A DNA stretch of 32,304 bases from CAWCLK01 sp963796225 (GTDB lineage Bacteria; Actinomycetota; Nitriliruptoria; Nitriliruptorales; Nitriliruptoraceae): contig CAWCLK010000003.1 in the NCBI GenBank assembly GCA_963796225.1, positions 1 to 32,304 on the forward strand, in the 5' to 3' direction. Under the pieces are notes generated by a model. It searched no databases. It was not told the origin of the DNA and saw only the letters and a list, made by a program, of their open reading frames with translations. The position numbers were made by a program, and so were the translations under genes. Below are positions 1 to 8,070 of the stretch, piece after piece (within the stretch, counting starts at the first letter, position 1; each line of letters begins with the position of its first letter).

Positions 1-21
1 CGCAGCGGACCCACCCCGCCC

Positions 22-405
22 TCAGCCGACCACCAGGGTGACGAGCAGCGCCATCGGCACGCTGACGAACAGGAACACGCCGATGGTCGTCAGCCCGGCG
101 ACGTCCTGGTCGCCGTAGAAGCTGTTGCGCCGCCCGATCGTCTGCGTGTCGGTCCAACCCTTGGTCGAGGCGTCGATGAACCGCGACAGCACGCCGAACA
201 TCGGCAGGAGCGCGGCCACGACCAGCACGGCGGGCGTCAGCACCTCCCCGACGCCGAGGTCGCTGAACGCCACCCACGCGACGGTCACCGACCCGGCCAG
301 CAGCAGCGCGATGCCCCAGAGGACCCCCACGGCGCGGGCGAGATCGCCGAGGTCGCGCCGGGACCAGGGAGGGGGCGGCGGTGGACGGACGGGCCCCTGG
401 TCCAC
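22..405 (-). CDS. small multi-spanning membrane protein (127 aa)
   Basis: I do not recognise this protein. It has a proline-rich cytoplasmic-looking N-terminus (about residues 3-15) and three clear hydrophobic stretches: around residues 25-50, 55-80 and 105-127, the last ending at the stop. A GTG start at 405 is chosen because a strong GGAGG lies five bases upstream (complement of 411-415); the frame runs open further upstream, but only through translated antisense of the permease gene. It sits 50 bases downstream of the second ABC permease on the same strand and is probably the last gene of the TetR/ABC exporter operon. A role as an accessory membrane subunit is only a guess from position. 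Confidence 0.6.
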   Translation of the reverse strand: MDQGPVRPPPPPPWSRRDLGDLARAVGVLWGIALLLAGSVTVAWVAFSDLGVGEVLTPAVLVVAALLPMFGVLSRFIDASTKGWTDTQTIGRRNSFYGDQDVAGLTTIGVFLFVSVPMALLVTLVVG

Positions 406-455
406 GCGTGCCTCCCGGCGGTCGGCGACCGTTCCACGGTACGACCGTCCCCGCG

Positions 456-1259
456 TCAGCGCATCAGCAACGTGCGGATCCGCCGCCCCGCCACGACCAG
501 TCCCCCGGTCGCCATGGCCACGAGCACGGCGACGTGGCCGATGACGGTGAGGTCGAAGGTCCAGAACCAGCAGGCCCGCACCAGCTCGACCCCGTGGTAG
601 AGCGGCGAGAACCGGGCGATCGCCTGGACCGGCCCGGGATACACGTCGAGCGGGTAGAAGGTCGCCGAGAACAGGAACAGCGGGAGCGTGGTCAGCTGGA
701 TCAGGTCGAAGTCCTGCCACGATCGCATGTAGGTCGTGCACGCCATCCCGACCGCCCCGAAGGCGAAGCCGATCAGCACGGCGGCGGGCACCGCCAGGAC
801 CGCGCCGGGGATCGAGGGGGCCAGGCGCGCCAGGACGGCGATGACGAGGAACCCGACCCCGTACAGCGCCCCGCGCATCTGCGAGAAGGTGATCTCGCCG
901 ATGGCGACGTCGCCGGGGCGCATCGGGGTGGCCAGGACGGCGTCGTAGACCTTCTCCTGCTTGAGCTTGGAGAACAGGTTGAAGGTCGACTCGGTCACCG
1001 CCCCGTTCATGGCCGACGCGGCCAGCAGCGCCGGGGCGACGAAGGTGGCGTAGTCGACCGGCGCCCCGCCCGGGCCGGTCACGTCACCGACGAGTCGGCC
1101 GAGCCCCACCCCGACCGCGAACAGGTAGAAGGCTGGTTCGAAGGCCCCCGAGACCACCGCGGGCCAGATCCGCTTGTAGACCCGCAGATTGCGTTCCAGC
1201 AGGTGCCGTGCGGGGAACCGTTCGTTTCGCGGGGAGGGGTCGTGGGTGGTCGCGCTCAC
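456..1259 (-). CDS. ABC-2 type transporter permease (second of pair)
   Basis: A 267-aa integral membrane protein of the ABC-2 (DrrB/NodJ-like) permease family. It has about six hydrophobic segments and the conserved C-terminal pattern in which a hydrophobic stretch and FYPLDVYP are followed by SPLYHGVEL, as in this family. It would form the membrane channel with the neighbouring permease, driven by the ATPase encoded upstream. The start is GTG at 1259, overlapping the preceding permease stop in a GTGA arrangement, so the two are translationally coupled. The substrate cannot be read from sequence; linkage to a TetR regulator suggests a drug, lipid or toxic metabolite. Two different permease genes imply a heterodimer. 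Confidence 0.88.
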   Translation of the reverse strand: MSATTHDPSPRNERFPARHLLERNLRVYKRIWPAVVSGAFEPAFYLFAVGVGLGRLVGDVTGPGGAPVDYATFVAPALLAASAMNGAVTESTFNLFSKLKQEKVYDAVLATPMRPGDVAIGEITFSQMRGALYGVGFLVIAVLARLAPSIPGAVLAVPAAVLIGFAFGAVGMACTTYMRSWQDFDLIQLTTLPLFLFSATFYPLDVYPGPVQAIARFSPLYHGVELVRACWFWTFDLTVIGHVAVLVAMATGGLVVAGRRIRTLLMR

Positions 1260-2083
1260 GGCACCAACCGCCGGGCGAAGGTGTGCCGCGCCACGAGTCC
1301 CCCGACCAGCGCGTAGGCCAGCGGCACCGCCACGTGGACGGCGACGGGGAGCGCGGGGGCGGTCCCGAGCGTCGCGGCCCGGGCGAGCTCGACCGCGTGG
1401 TACAGCGGCAGGACGCGGGCCACGACCGCCACGGGGTCGGGCAGCTGCGCCACCGGGAAGAAGGTCCCCGACAGCAGGAACATGGGGATGACCCCGAACC
1501 GGAAGACGGTGCTGAGGTGGGCGACGTTCTCGACCGTCGCGGTGAAGGCGGTCATGGGCAGGCCGAAGGACAGCCCGGCCAGCGCCGCCGCCGGCAGGGC
1601 CAACAGGACCCCGCCGACCGATCCGAGCCCCAGCACCACGATGGCGATGCCGAAGGCGGCGGCCGCCAGCAGCAGCCGCACCGTGATCCACATCGTGGTG
1701 CCGAGCAGGAGGTCGTCCACCTCGACCGGGGTGGCCAAGGCCGCGTGGAACGTCCGGCGCCACTTGATGCCGGCCATCACCGGCCAGGCGCCCTGCATGG
1801 CGGCGGTCTGCATCGCGGAGGCGGCCATCATCCCCGGCGCGAGGAACGCGGCGTAGGACAGCCCGCCGAGGCTGGCCTCCCCCGCCCCGCGGTCGACGAG
1901 GCTGCCGAGCCCCAGCCCCATCGCCCCGAGGTAGAGCAGGGGGTTGAGGAACGCCGAGGTCACGCTGCCGCGCCAGTTGCGGCGGTAGCGGCGGGCCTCG
2001 ACCTCGGCGACGTGCAGGGAACGGGACCACCGCCCCGGGACGGGTCGCGGGGCGATGCTGGTCGTGGTGCTGGAGGCGGCCAT
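1256..2083 (-). CDS. ABC-2 type transporter permease (first of pair)
   Basis: A 275-aa ABC-2 family permease. A short Ser/Thr-rich leader is followed by a basic segment (EARRYRRNWRG, about residues 30-40) and then around six membrane spans. Near the C-terminal third it has SGTFFPVAQLP and LPLYHAVELAR, matching the same positions in the next permease (SATFYPLDVYP and SPLYHGVELVR), so the two are diverged paralogues. The ATG start at 2083 shares one base with the stop of the ATPase gene (TGATG). The gene ends in a four-base overlap with the second permease. It is inferred to act as one half of a heterodimeric exporter. Confidence 0.88.
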   Translation of the reverse strand: MAASSTTTSIAPRPVPGRWSRSLHVAEVEARRYRRNWRGSVTSAFLNPLLYLGAMGLGLGSLVDRGAGEASLGGLSYAAFLAPGMMAASAMQTAAMQGAWPVMAGIKWRRTFHAALATPVEVDDLLLGTTMWITVRLLLAAAAFGIAIVVLGLGSVGGVLLALPAAALAGLSFGLPMTAFTATVENVAHLSTVFRFGVIPMFLLSGTFFPVAQLPDPVAVVARVLPLYHAVELARAATLGTAPALPVAVHVAVPLAYALVGGLVARHTFARRLVP

Positions 2084-3009
2084 CAGTCGACCAGCGTCCG
2101 CCCCGTCAGCGCCAGGAAGACGTCCTCGAGGGTGGCACGGCGGGTGAGGGCGGCGGTGGGTTCGATGCCGCGTTCGAGGACGGCGCGGTGGGCGTCGTCG
2201 GCGTCCTCGGCGTACACGAGGACCCGGTCGGGCAGGGCCTCGATCCGCTCGCCCGCGCCCCGCAGCCGGTCCGCGGCGTCCTCGATCCCACCGCGGTCGA
2301 ACCGCAGCTCGAGGACCTCCTTGGTGACGTGCTGGGCGATCAGCTCGCTGGGGGCGCCCTCGGCCACGATCTGGGCGCGGTCCATGACGACCAGGCGGTC
2401 GCAGAGCTGTTCGGCCTCGTCCATGTAGTGGGTGGTGAGGATCAGCGTGACCCCGCGGGTCTTCAGCCGGTACAGCCGGTCCCACAGGGCGTGGCGCGCC
2501 TGCGGGTCCAGGCCCGTGGTGGGCTCGTCGAGCAGGACCATGTCCGGTTCGTTGATCAGCGACCGGGCGATCGTCAGCCGCCGCTTCATCCCGCCCGACA
2601 GCGGTTCGACGTTGTCGTGGGCGCGCTCGGTCAGCTGGACGAAGTCGAGCAGCTCGTCGGCACGTTCCCCGACGACGTCGCGGGGCAGCCCGAAGTACCG
2701 GCCGTAGACGATGAGGTTCTCGCGGACGGACAGCTCCTGGTCGAGGGTGTCCTCCTGCGGGACCACCCCGAGGCGTGCCCGGATCGCCGGCCCGTCCGCG
2801 GCGGGGTCCATCCCGAGGACGCGCAGCGTGCCCGACGTCGCCGGCGAGACCGCCCCGATCATCCGCATCGTCGACGACTTGCCGGCGCCGTTGGGGCCCA
2901 GGAACCCGAAGGCCTCGCCCCGTCGGACGCGCACGTCGATCCCGTCGACGGCCGTGAAGTCGCCGAACTGCTTGGTGAGGCCCTGGGCCTCGACGTCGTA
3001 CTCGGACAT
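2083..3009 (-). CDS. ABC transporter ATP-binding protein, DrrA/daunorubicin-resistance type
   Basis: A 308-aa nucleotide-binding subunit that powers export through the two permeases downstream. It has Walker A GPNGAGKSS (about residues 38-46), Q-loop near residue 85 (VVPQED), signature LSGGM at 137-141, Walker B MVLLDEP with catalytic Glu162, and the switch His near 194 in TTHYMDEAE. The 80-90 residue C-terminal extension after the ATPase core (ending in RRATLEDVFLALTGR) is typical of the DrrA/CcmA-like exporter ATPases. The ATG at 3009 is chosen over upstream in-frame codons because the family homology begins right after it. It follows the nitroreductase-like gene by 32 bases, so it probably belongs to the same TetR-led transcript. 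Confidence 0.93.
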   Translation of the reverse strand: MSEYDVEAQGLTKQFGDFTAVDGIDVRVRRGEAFGFLGPNGAGKSSTMRMIGAVSPATSGTLRVLGMDPAADGPAIRARLGVVPQEDTLDQELSVRENLIVYGRYFGLPRDVVGERADELLDFVQLTERAHDNVEPLSGGMKRRLTIARSLINEPDMVLLDEPTTGLDPQARHALWDRLYRLKTRGVTLILTTHYMDEAEQLCDRLVVMDRAQIVAEGAPSELIAQHVTKEVLELRFDRGGIEDAADRLRGAGERIEALPDRVLVYAEDADDAHRAVLERGIEPTAALTRRATLEDVFLALTGRTLVD

Positions 3010-3041
3010 GGCGCGGGACGGTAGCGGCCCCCCGCGACGCG

Positions 3042-3533
3042 TCAGGCGACGGGTGTCAGCCGGAACACGCGCAGCTCGCGCCCCGCGGCCCGGTCGGTGT
3101 AGTCGTCGAAGGCCGGCCACACCGCGATCAGCCGGGGCCACACGTCGGCGCGCTGCTCCCCCTCGAGCAGGTGGGGGGTGACGGGGACGTGCCGGCCGTC
3201 GGTCTCGACCACGGCGGTCTCGGCGGCGAGCAGGTTCAGCGTCCACACCGGGTGCGACGGCTGGCCCCAGTTCGACCCGACGACGAGGAAGTCCTCGCCA
3301 TCGGGCACGTAGGCCAGCGGGGTCCGACGGAGCTCACCGGACCGCCGCCCCGCCACGACCAGCACGAGCGTGGGCACGGCCAGCCGGGCCAGGTGCACCC
3401 GTCCCCCGGTCAGCCGGTGGAGCAGCCGGTCCAGGCGCGGGACCAGGACCCGCCCGATGCGACGGAACAGCGGGTTGAGCGCCAGGCGGCGACCGATCCG
3501 GACGCGCAGCGGGACGGCGGGGCGGTCGCTCAC
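3042..3533 (-). CDS. F420-dependent nitroreductase family (DUF385/Ddn-like) protein
   Basis: A 163-aa protein of the deazaflavin (F420)-dependent nitroreductase/quinone reductase fold. The diagnostic stretch is about residues 57-100: a small-residue strand, then GRRSGELRRTPL, a strand ending VVGSNWG, and SHPVWTLNLLA, matching the family pattern in which the Arg/Ser/Thr and the 'hP.W..NL' segment bind F420. The N-terminus (1-40) is basic and amphipathic, as in members associated with membrane quinones. The start is GTG at 3533, with GAGGA a few bases upstream. It lies 37 bases after tetR and 32 before the ABC ATPase. Its substrate is unknown; reduction of a quinone or redox-active drug would fit the exporter context. 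Confidence 0.82.
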   Translation of the reverse strand: MSDRPAVPLRVRIGRRLALNPLFRRIGRVLVPRLDRLLHRLTGGRVHLARLAVPTLVLVVAGRRSGELRRTPLAYVPDGEDFLVVGSNWGQPSHPVWTLNLLAAETAVVETDGRHVPVTPHLLEGEQRADVWPRLIAVWPAFDDYTDRAAGRELRVFRLTPVA

Positions 3534-3570
3534 GGGGTCCTCATCGGCCGCGGGAAGTGGGGGACGTGGG

Positions 3571-4206
3571 TCAGGACGCCAGGTCGGCGTCGTCGCGGAC
3601 GCCGACGGAGGGCAGTCCGGACCACAGCAGGCGCACGAGCAGGTCGCGCAGCTCGGAGCGCGGCACCGGAGCGGTCTGGTCGTCCGGCCCGGACAGCCAC
3701 CAGGCGCTGACCTGGTGCACCGAGCCGATCAGGGCGTGGGCGACGAGCTCGGCGTGACCGACCTCGAACCCGTAGCGCCCGAACTGCTCGCGCAGGACGC
3801 CGGCGAGGCGGCGCCCCAGCTCGTGGGTGAAGTCGCCCACCGCCTGGGACACCTCGGGGCGCTCGGCGGCCGCGCTGTGGAGCAGGAAGCGGTAGGTCTC
3901 GGGGCGGTCCTCGACGGCTGCGAGGAACGCGTCGATCGTGGCGCGCAGCTTCTCGCGGGGGCCCTCGGCGACCTCGAGCCCGGTCTCCAGGCGTTCCTCG
4001 AGCACGCGCGCCGCCCGCCGCGCCACGGCCTCGTACAGCCCACCCTTGTCGCCGAAGTGGCGGTACAGGATTGGCTTGGTCACGCCGGCCTCGGACGCGA
4101 TGTCCTCCATCCGCACGGCCGCACCGTGGGTCGCGATCGCCCGGTCGGCCGCTTCGAGCAGCTGGGCCCGGCGTTCGGGATCACGTCGTGTGCTGGGGCC
4201 GGTCAC
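3571..4206 (-). CDS. TetR-family transcriptional regulator
   Basis: A 211-aa regulator. The N-terminal TetR helix-turn-helix covers about residues 12-60, with MEDIASEAGVTKPILYRHFGDKGGLYEAV containing the recognition helix and the conserved YRHF and K residues. The C-terminal helical domain (about 70-205) would bind a ligand and dimerise. I take the GTG at 4206 as the start: the upstream in-frame Met codons lie across an inverted repeat that looks like the operator, and the in-frame Val at 4239 is GTA, which cannot initiate. It is the first gene of a run that continues into the nitroreductase-like gene and the ABC exporter, so autoregulation plus control of the exporter is likely. The ligand is unknown. 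Confidence 0.88.
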   Translation of the reverse strand: MTGPSTRRDPERRAQLLEAADRAIATHGAAVRMEDIASEAGVTKPILYRHFGDKGGLYEAVARRAARVLEERLETGLEVAEGPREKLRATIDAFLAAVEDRPETYRFLLHSAAAERPEVSQAVGDFTHELGRRLAGVLREQFGRYGFEVGHAELVAHALIGSVHQVSAWWLSGPDDQTAPVPRSELRDLLVRLLWSGLPSVGVRDDADLAS

Positions 4207-4234
4207 CGTCGCCTCGGGGTCGCTCGGCGCAGAG

Positions 4235-4249
4235 GTTACCGACAGTAAC
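4235..4249. promoter_or_regulatory. candidate TetR operator (inverted repeat)
   Basis: The sequence GTTACCGACAGTAAC has perfect 5-base arms (GTTAC/GTAAC) around a 5-base centre. It lies in the 55-base gap between the amidase stop and the tetR GTG, 29 bases upstream of that start. Size and position are typical of a TetR autoregulatory operator (inference). Confidence 0.6.
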
Positions 4250-4261
4250 AGGCACGGTCTG

Positions 4262-5812
4262 TCAGAGGCGCGGGGCCGGTACCCCATCAACTCGGGGTTC
4301 GATCGCGGCCATGGCGGCCAGCACGAGGTCCTCGCGCCACCACGGCGCGACGACCTGGACGCCGACCGGCAGCCCGGCGCTGCCCGTCTCGTGCGAGCGG
4401 GCGAGGCGAGCGACCAGGTCGACGCCGGGGCGGCGATCGGTCTCCTCGCCGGGGCGGACGGTCGTGACCGGGACCACCCCTGCCGGCAGGCCGGTGAGGT
4501 TGGCGAAGAACGTGGTGGTGCTCGACCAGGTGAGGTCGCGGAACCCCCCGTGCCGCAGGGCCGGCATCGCCTGGGGCGGCATCAGCACCACGTCCGGCCC
4601 CTCGGTGAAGGCCCGAGACAGGCGGCGGAACAGGCGCTCGCGCGCGATGACCGCGTCCCCGTACTCGCTCGTGGTCCGCGTCCCGGCGTTGCGCACTGTC
4701 CCGGCGGCACCGGTCTGGCCCGCCGCGGCCAGCGCTCGGCCCATGCCCCGGGCGACCGGCCGGGGCAGGTGTCCCGCCGTGGTCAGGAGTCGCGCCACGC
4801 GCGAGACCGGGTCGTCACCGATGTCGTCGCGCAGGTGCCGGAAGCCGTCCCCGCCGAGCAGCGTGGCGTACAGGTCGTAGACCTCGTCAGCCGGCACCGG
4901 GTCCCACGCGACCTCGCGGGCCCCGGCCACCACCAGGGCGTCGCGCGCCTCGCGGACCGCACGGCGGACGGCCGGGCTGGGGGGCAGCCCGCCGTCGTCC
5001 TCGCAGACGCCGACCGTCAGGCCCTCGAGCGACACCGCGTCGGGATCCGGGGCGGGCAGCGGCGGGACCTTGGGTTCGGGCGGCAGGCCGTCCGAGCGAT
5101 CCGACAGCACGCGCATGCCGAGGACCACGTCGGCGACCGTGCGACCCATGGGACCGGCCTGGGGGACGATGGCCTCCTGCCACTCGTCGAACTCAGCGGG
5201 GTTGTCCCACCACTCGAGCCGGTGGGTGGTCGGCTTGATCGTGGCGATCCCGCAGTAGTGGGCCGGCACCCGCAGGCTCCCGCCGATGTCGGCGCCGAGC
5301 CCCAGGGGCGTTCCCCGGGCCGCGAGCAGGGCCCCTTCGCCGCCGCTCGAGCCCCCGGGTGTCCGCTCGAGGTCGTACGGGTTGTTGGTCACGCCGTACA
5401 GCGGGTTGTGGGTCTCGGTCTCCATCAGCATGACCGGGACGTTGGTCTTCACGAACGGGATCGCCCCGGCCCCCCGCAGCCGCGTGACCAGCGGCCCCTC
5501 GCGGGTGGACCGGCGGTCGGCACGGGACGGCAGCCCCCACGTGCTGGGCGCCCCCATCACCTCGAACTGGTCCTTGATGGAGACCGGCACGCCGTGCAGC
5601 AGGCCGAGCTCCACGCCCGCGGCGACGGCCTCGTCGGCCGTGGCGGCCGCCGCCTCAGCAGCCTCGTCCATGCGCCAGGTGACCGCGTTGATGCGGGGCT
5701 GGACCGCGTCCACGCGCGCCCGGAGGTCGTCGAGGACCTCACGCGAGGAGACCTCCTTCGCCGCGATCATGGCGGCGAGCTCGGTCGCCGAACGGGTGTG
5801 CAGGTCGCTCAT
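4262..5812 (-). CDS. amidase signature-family amidohydrolase (FAAH-like)
   Basis: A 516-aa amidase signature enzyme that would hydrolyse a carboxamide or N-acyl amide to acid plus ammonia or amine. All three catalytic residues are visible: Lys80 (VSIKDQ), cis-Ser155 in GGSSGGEG, and nucleophile Ser179 in GADIGGSLRVP. The 24-residue spacing between the two serines equals that of mammalian FAAH (217/241), and the wording around them is closer to FAAH than to GatA. There is no GatB/GatC neighbour, so it is not the tRNA amidotransferase. The ATG at 5812 starts the family homology. It is divergent from the acyl-CoA dehydrogenase pair across a 67-base gap, which suggests shared control. The true substrate is unknown. 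Confidence 0.9.
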   Translation of the reverse strand: MSDLHTRSATELAAMIAAKEVSSREVLDDLRARVDAVQPRINAVTWRMDEAAEAAAATADEAVAAGVELGLLHGVPVSIKDQFEVMGAPSTWGLPSRADRRSTREGPLVTRLRGAGAIPFVKTNVPVMLMETETHNPLYGVTNNPYDLERTPGGSSGGEGALLAARGTPLGLGADIGGSLRVPAHYCGIATIKPTTHRLEWWDNPAEFDEWQEAIVPQAGPMGRTVADVVLGMRVLSDRSDGLPPEPKVPPLPAPDPDAVSLEGLTVGVCEDDGGLPPSPAVRRAVREARDALVVAGAREVAWDPVPADEVYDLYATLLGGDGFRHLRDDIGDDPVSRVARLLTTAGHLPRPVARGMGRALAAAGQTGAAGTVRNAGTRTTSEYGDAVIARERLFRRLSRAFTEGPDVVLMPPQAMPALRHGGFRDLTWSSTTTFFANLTGLPAGVVPVTTVRPGEETDRRPGVDLVARLARSHETGSAGLPVGVQVVAPWWREDLVLAAMAAIEPRVDGVPAPRL

Positions 5813-5879
5813 CGGGACGCTCCGGACGCCGGGGTGCGACGGAGACTACGGTCGCCAACCCCCACAGGTCGGAGCCGAC

Positions 5880-7028
5880 GTGGACTTCCGTGACACCGCC
5901 GAGGAGGCCGCCTTCCGCGAGGAGGCTGCCGGCTGGCTGGACGAGGCGCTGGGTGACCTCCCCGACGCCCCGCCGGCCAACCAGGCCGAGAAGGACGAGC
6001 GCGCCAAGCAGTGGCAGCGCACCCTGCACGGCGGCGGCTGGGCCGGGTTGACCTGGCCCGAGCAGTACGGCGGGCGCGGGCTCACCCCGGTGCACGAGGC
6101 GATCTTCTTCCAGGAGGCCGCCCGCCGCAACGCCCCGCAGCCGGCCAACCTGCTGGGCATGATCCTCGCCGGCCCGACGATCATGGTCCACGGCACCGAC
6201 GAGCAGAAGGACCGGTTCCTCCCGCCGATCCTGTCGGGCGAGGAGATCTGGTGCCAGGGCTTCTCCGAGCCCGGCTCCGGGTCCGACCTGGCCAGCCTGT
6301 CGTCGAAGGCGGTCGAGACCGAGGAGGGCTACGTCGTCACGGGCCAGAAGGTCTGGAACTCGTTCGGGCACCAGGCCGACCGCTGCATGCTGCTGGCCCG
6401 CACCGCCTCGGCCGACGAGCAGGGCAAGCACGCCGGCATCACCTACTTCCTCGCCCCGATGGAGGGCGTCGAGGTCCGGCCGCTGGTGATGGTCAACGGC
6501 GACGCCGACTTCAACGAGCTGTTCATCGACGACCTGCACGTGCGTGACGACGAGGTCCTCGGCGGCGTCGGTGACGGGTGGAAGGTCGCGATGACCACGC
6601 TGGCCTTCGAACGCTCCAGCCTCGCCTTCCAGCTGCAGGTCGAGACACGCCACGGGGTCGAGGCGCTGGCGCGGCTGCTGCGCGACCGCGGCCTGGCCGA
6701 CGACCCGCGCCTGCTGGCCGAGCTCGGCCGCCTGCAGGGCCAGTCCGAGGCACTGCGCCTGTCGACCACCAGGGCGATCTCGGCGGTGCAGGCCGGCGGG
6801 GCGCCGGGCCCGGAGGGCTCCACGGCCAAGCTGACCTGGGCCCACCTCATGCAGGACCTGGCCCGGGTGGCGCTCGAGGTGCTCGGCCCCGAGCTGCACG
6901 ACCCGGCCCACGCCTACTGGCGCCGTCTGTACCTGCGCGCCCGCGGCAAGTCGGTCGAGGGCGGCACCGACGAGATCCAGCGGTCGATCGTCGCCGAGCG
7001 CGTGCTCGGCCTGCCCAAGTCGCGATAA
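5880..7028 (+). CDS. acyl-CoA dehydrogenase (FadE-type, large subunit of a pair)
   Basis: A 382-aa flavoprotein that would introduce an alpha-beta double bond into an acyl-CoA. It shows the central FAD/substrate segment (WCQGFSEPGSGSDLASL, about residues 123-139, then VVTGQKVWNS) and the C-terminal VEGGTDEIQRSIVAERVLGLP, whose Glu before GGT is the usual position of the catalytic base in this subgroup. The GTG at 5880 is preferred because GGAG lies five bases upstream and the family N-terminus (VDFRDTAEE) begins there; the frame is open further upstream only through antisense of the amidase. The second ACAD gene starts 10 bases downstream with an AAGGAG site. The pair resembles the heteromeric ACADs of sterol and acyl side-chain degradation. 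Confidence 0.9.
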   Translation: MDFRDTAEEAAFREEAAGWLDEALGDLPDAPPANQAEKDERAKQWQRTLHGGGWAGLTWPEQYGGRGLTPVHEAIFFQEAARRNAPQPANLLGMILAGPTIMVHGTDEQKDRFLPPILSGEEIWCQGFSEPGSGSDLASLSSKAVETEEGYVVTGQKVWNSFGHQADRCMLLARTASADEQGKHAGITYFLAPMEGVEVRPLVMVNGDADFNELFIDDLHVRDDEVLGGVGDGWKVAMTTLAFERSSLAFQLQVETRHGVEALARLLRDRGLADDPRLLAELGRLQGQSEALRLSTTRAISAVQAGGAPGPEGSTAKLTWAHLMQDLARVALEVLGPELHDPAHAYWRRLYLRARGKSVEGGTDEIQRSIVAERVLGLPKSR

Positions 7029-7038
7029 GGAGCGTCCG

Positions 7039-8058
7039 ATGCGAGCCACCTTCACCGACGAGCAGGTCGCGCTGCGCGAGGTCGCGCGGGACCTCGCGGC
7101 CGACGCACGCCCCGACCACCCGCAGGCCCGCGAGCGCCTGCCCGAATCCGACACCGCCACCCGTGCCCTGATGGACGGCTTCGCCGGGCTCGGCCTGCCC
7201 GAGGAGGTCGGCGGCGCCGGCGGCGGGCTGGTCGACCTGTCGATCCTGCTGCACGAGCTCGGCCGCCAGGTCGTGAACACCCGCTTCGTCCCGCACGTGC
7301 TGGCCACGCACCTCGCGCACGGGGCGGGGCTGGACGTCTCGACGGCCGCGGCCGGGTCGACGACGTGGACGCTCGCCCTGGACGAGGTCGGCACCCCGCC
7401 GGCCGGCCCGTGGTCCGAGGTCGGTGACGGTCGACGGACCCGCGTGCCGCATGCCGCCGATGCCGACGCGATCGTGACGTGCGTCGGCGACGACGACGTC
7501 GCGGTGCTGCGGGGCTGCTCGGTCGAGCCCGAGGAGGAGACCTTCGACCTCGGTCGCCCCGCCGCGACCGTCACGCTGGACGGCGAGGTGGTCGTCCGCG
7601 ACGGCGGCGCCGGCGCCGGGCTGCGCCGCGTGTGGACCCTGGCCGCGGCCGAGCTGGTCGGCGTGGGGCGGGGCGCGGTCGAGACTGCCGCCGCCTACGC
7701 GGGCGAGCGCCAGCAGTTCGGCCAGCCCATCGGGCGGTTCCAGGGCGTGGCCCACCAGCTTGCCGATGCCCTGGTCGCCGTCGAGAACGCCTGGTCGCTG
7801 GTGCTGTACGCGGGGTGGGCGGTCGACGCCGACGCGCCGGACGCGGACACGGCCGTGGCGCTGGCCAAGGCGTCGGCCTCCGAGGCAGCCGTCTTCGCCG
7901 CCGAGCGCGGCACCCAGGTCCACGGCGGCATCGGGATCACCTGGGAGGCCATGCCCCACGTGTTCCTGCGCCGCGCCGTGGCCGGCGCCACCAGCATGGG
8001 CGATGCCGCCTGGCACCGGACCCGGGTGGGGCGCGCACTGGTCGACGCGGTGGGCTGA
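7039..8058 (+). CDS. acyl-CoA dehydrogenase, short partner subunit
   Basis: A 339-aa ACAD-fold protein. The N-terminal helical domain is followed by a shortened, diverged middle beta domain (about residues 105-190), then the C-terminal domain with GERQQFGQPIGRFQGVAHQLAD, the conserved FAD-contacting Arg/Gln helix. The end reads HGGIGITWEAMPHVFLRRA and lacks the EGGT-EIQ catalytic signature of the gene upstream. It is therefore probably the non-identical partner in an alpha/beta enzyme of the FadE26/27 or FadE28/29 type (known from mycobacterial sterol degradation; assignment here is inference). The ATG at 7039 has AAGGAG six bases upstream. It is cotranscribed with the first ACAD and converges on the next gene 12 bases away. 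Confidence 0.86.
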   Translation: MRATFTDEQVALREVARDLAADARPDHPQARERLPESDTATRALMDGFAGLGLPEEVGGAGGGLVDLSILLHELGRQVVNTRFVPHVLATHLAHGAGLDVSTAAAGSTTWTLALDEVGTPPAGPWSEVGDGRRTRVPHAADADAIVTCVGDDDVAVLRGCSVEPEEETFDLGRPAATVTLDGEVVVRDGGAGAGLRRVWTLAAAELVGVGRGAVETAAAYAGERQQFGQPIGRFQGVAHQLADALVAVENAWSLVLYAGWAVDADAPDADTAVALAKASASEAAVFAAERGTQVHGGIGITWEAMPHVFLRRAVAGATSMGDAAWHRTRVGRALVDAVG

Positions 8059-8070
8059 CGGCGCCCCAGG

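Noticed and set aside
1224..1249. GTTT-N16-GGGTGG resembling a SigB promoter
   Set aside because: It lies inside the ABC permease gene on the opposite strand and no plus-strand gene follows it.
3571..4290. Longer TetR reading frame starting at 4290
   Set aside because: It would overlap the amidase stop and cover the inverted repeat; the in-frame Val at 4239 is GTA, so the GTG at 4206 is the first sensible start.
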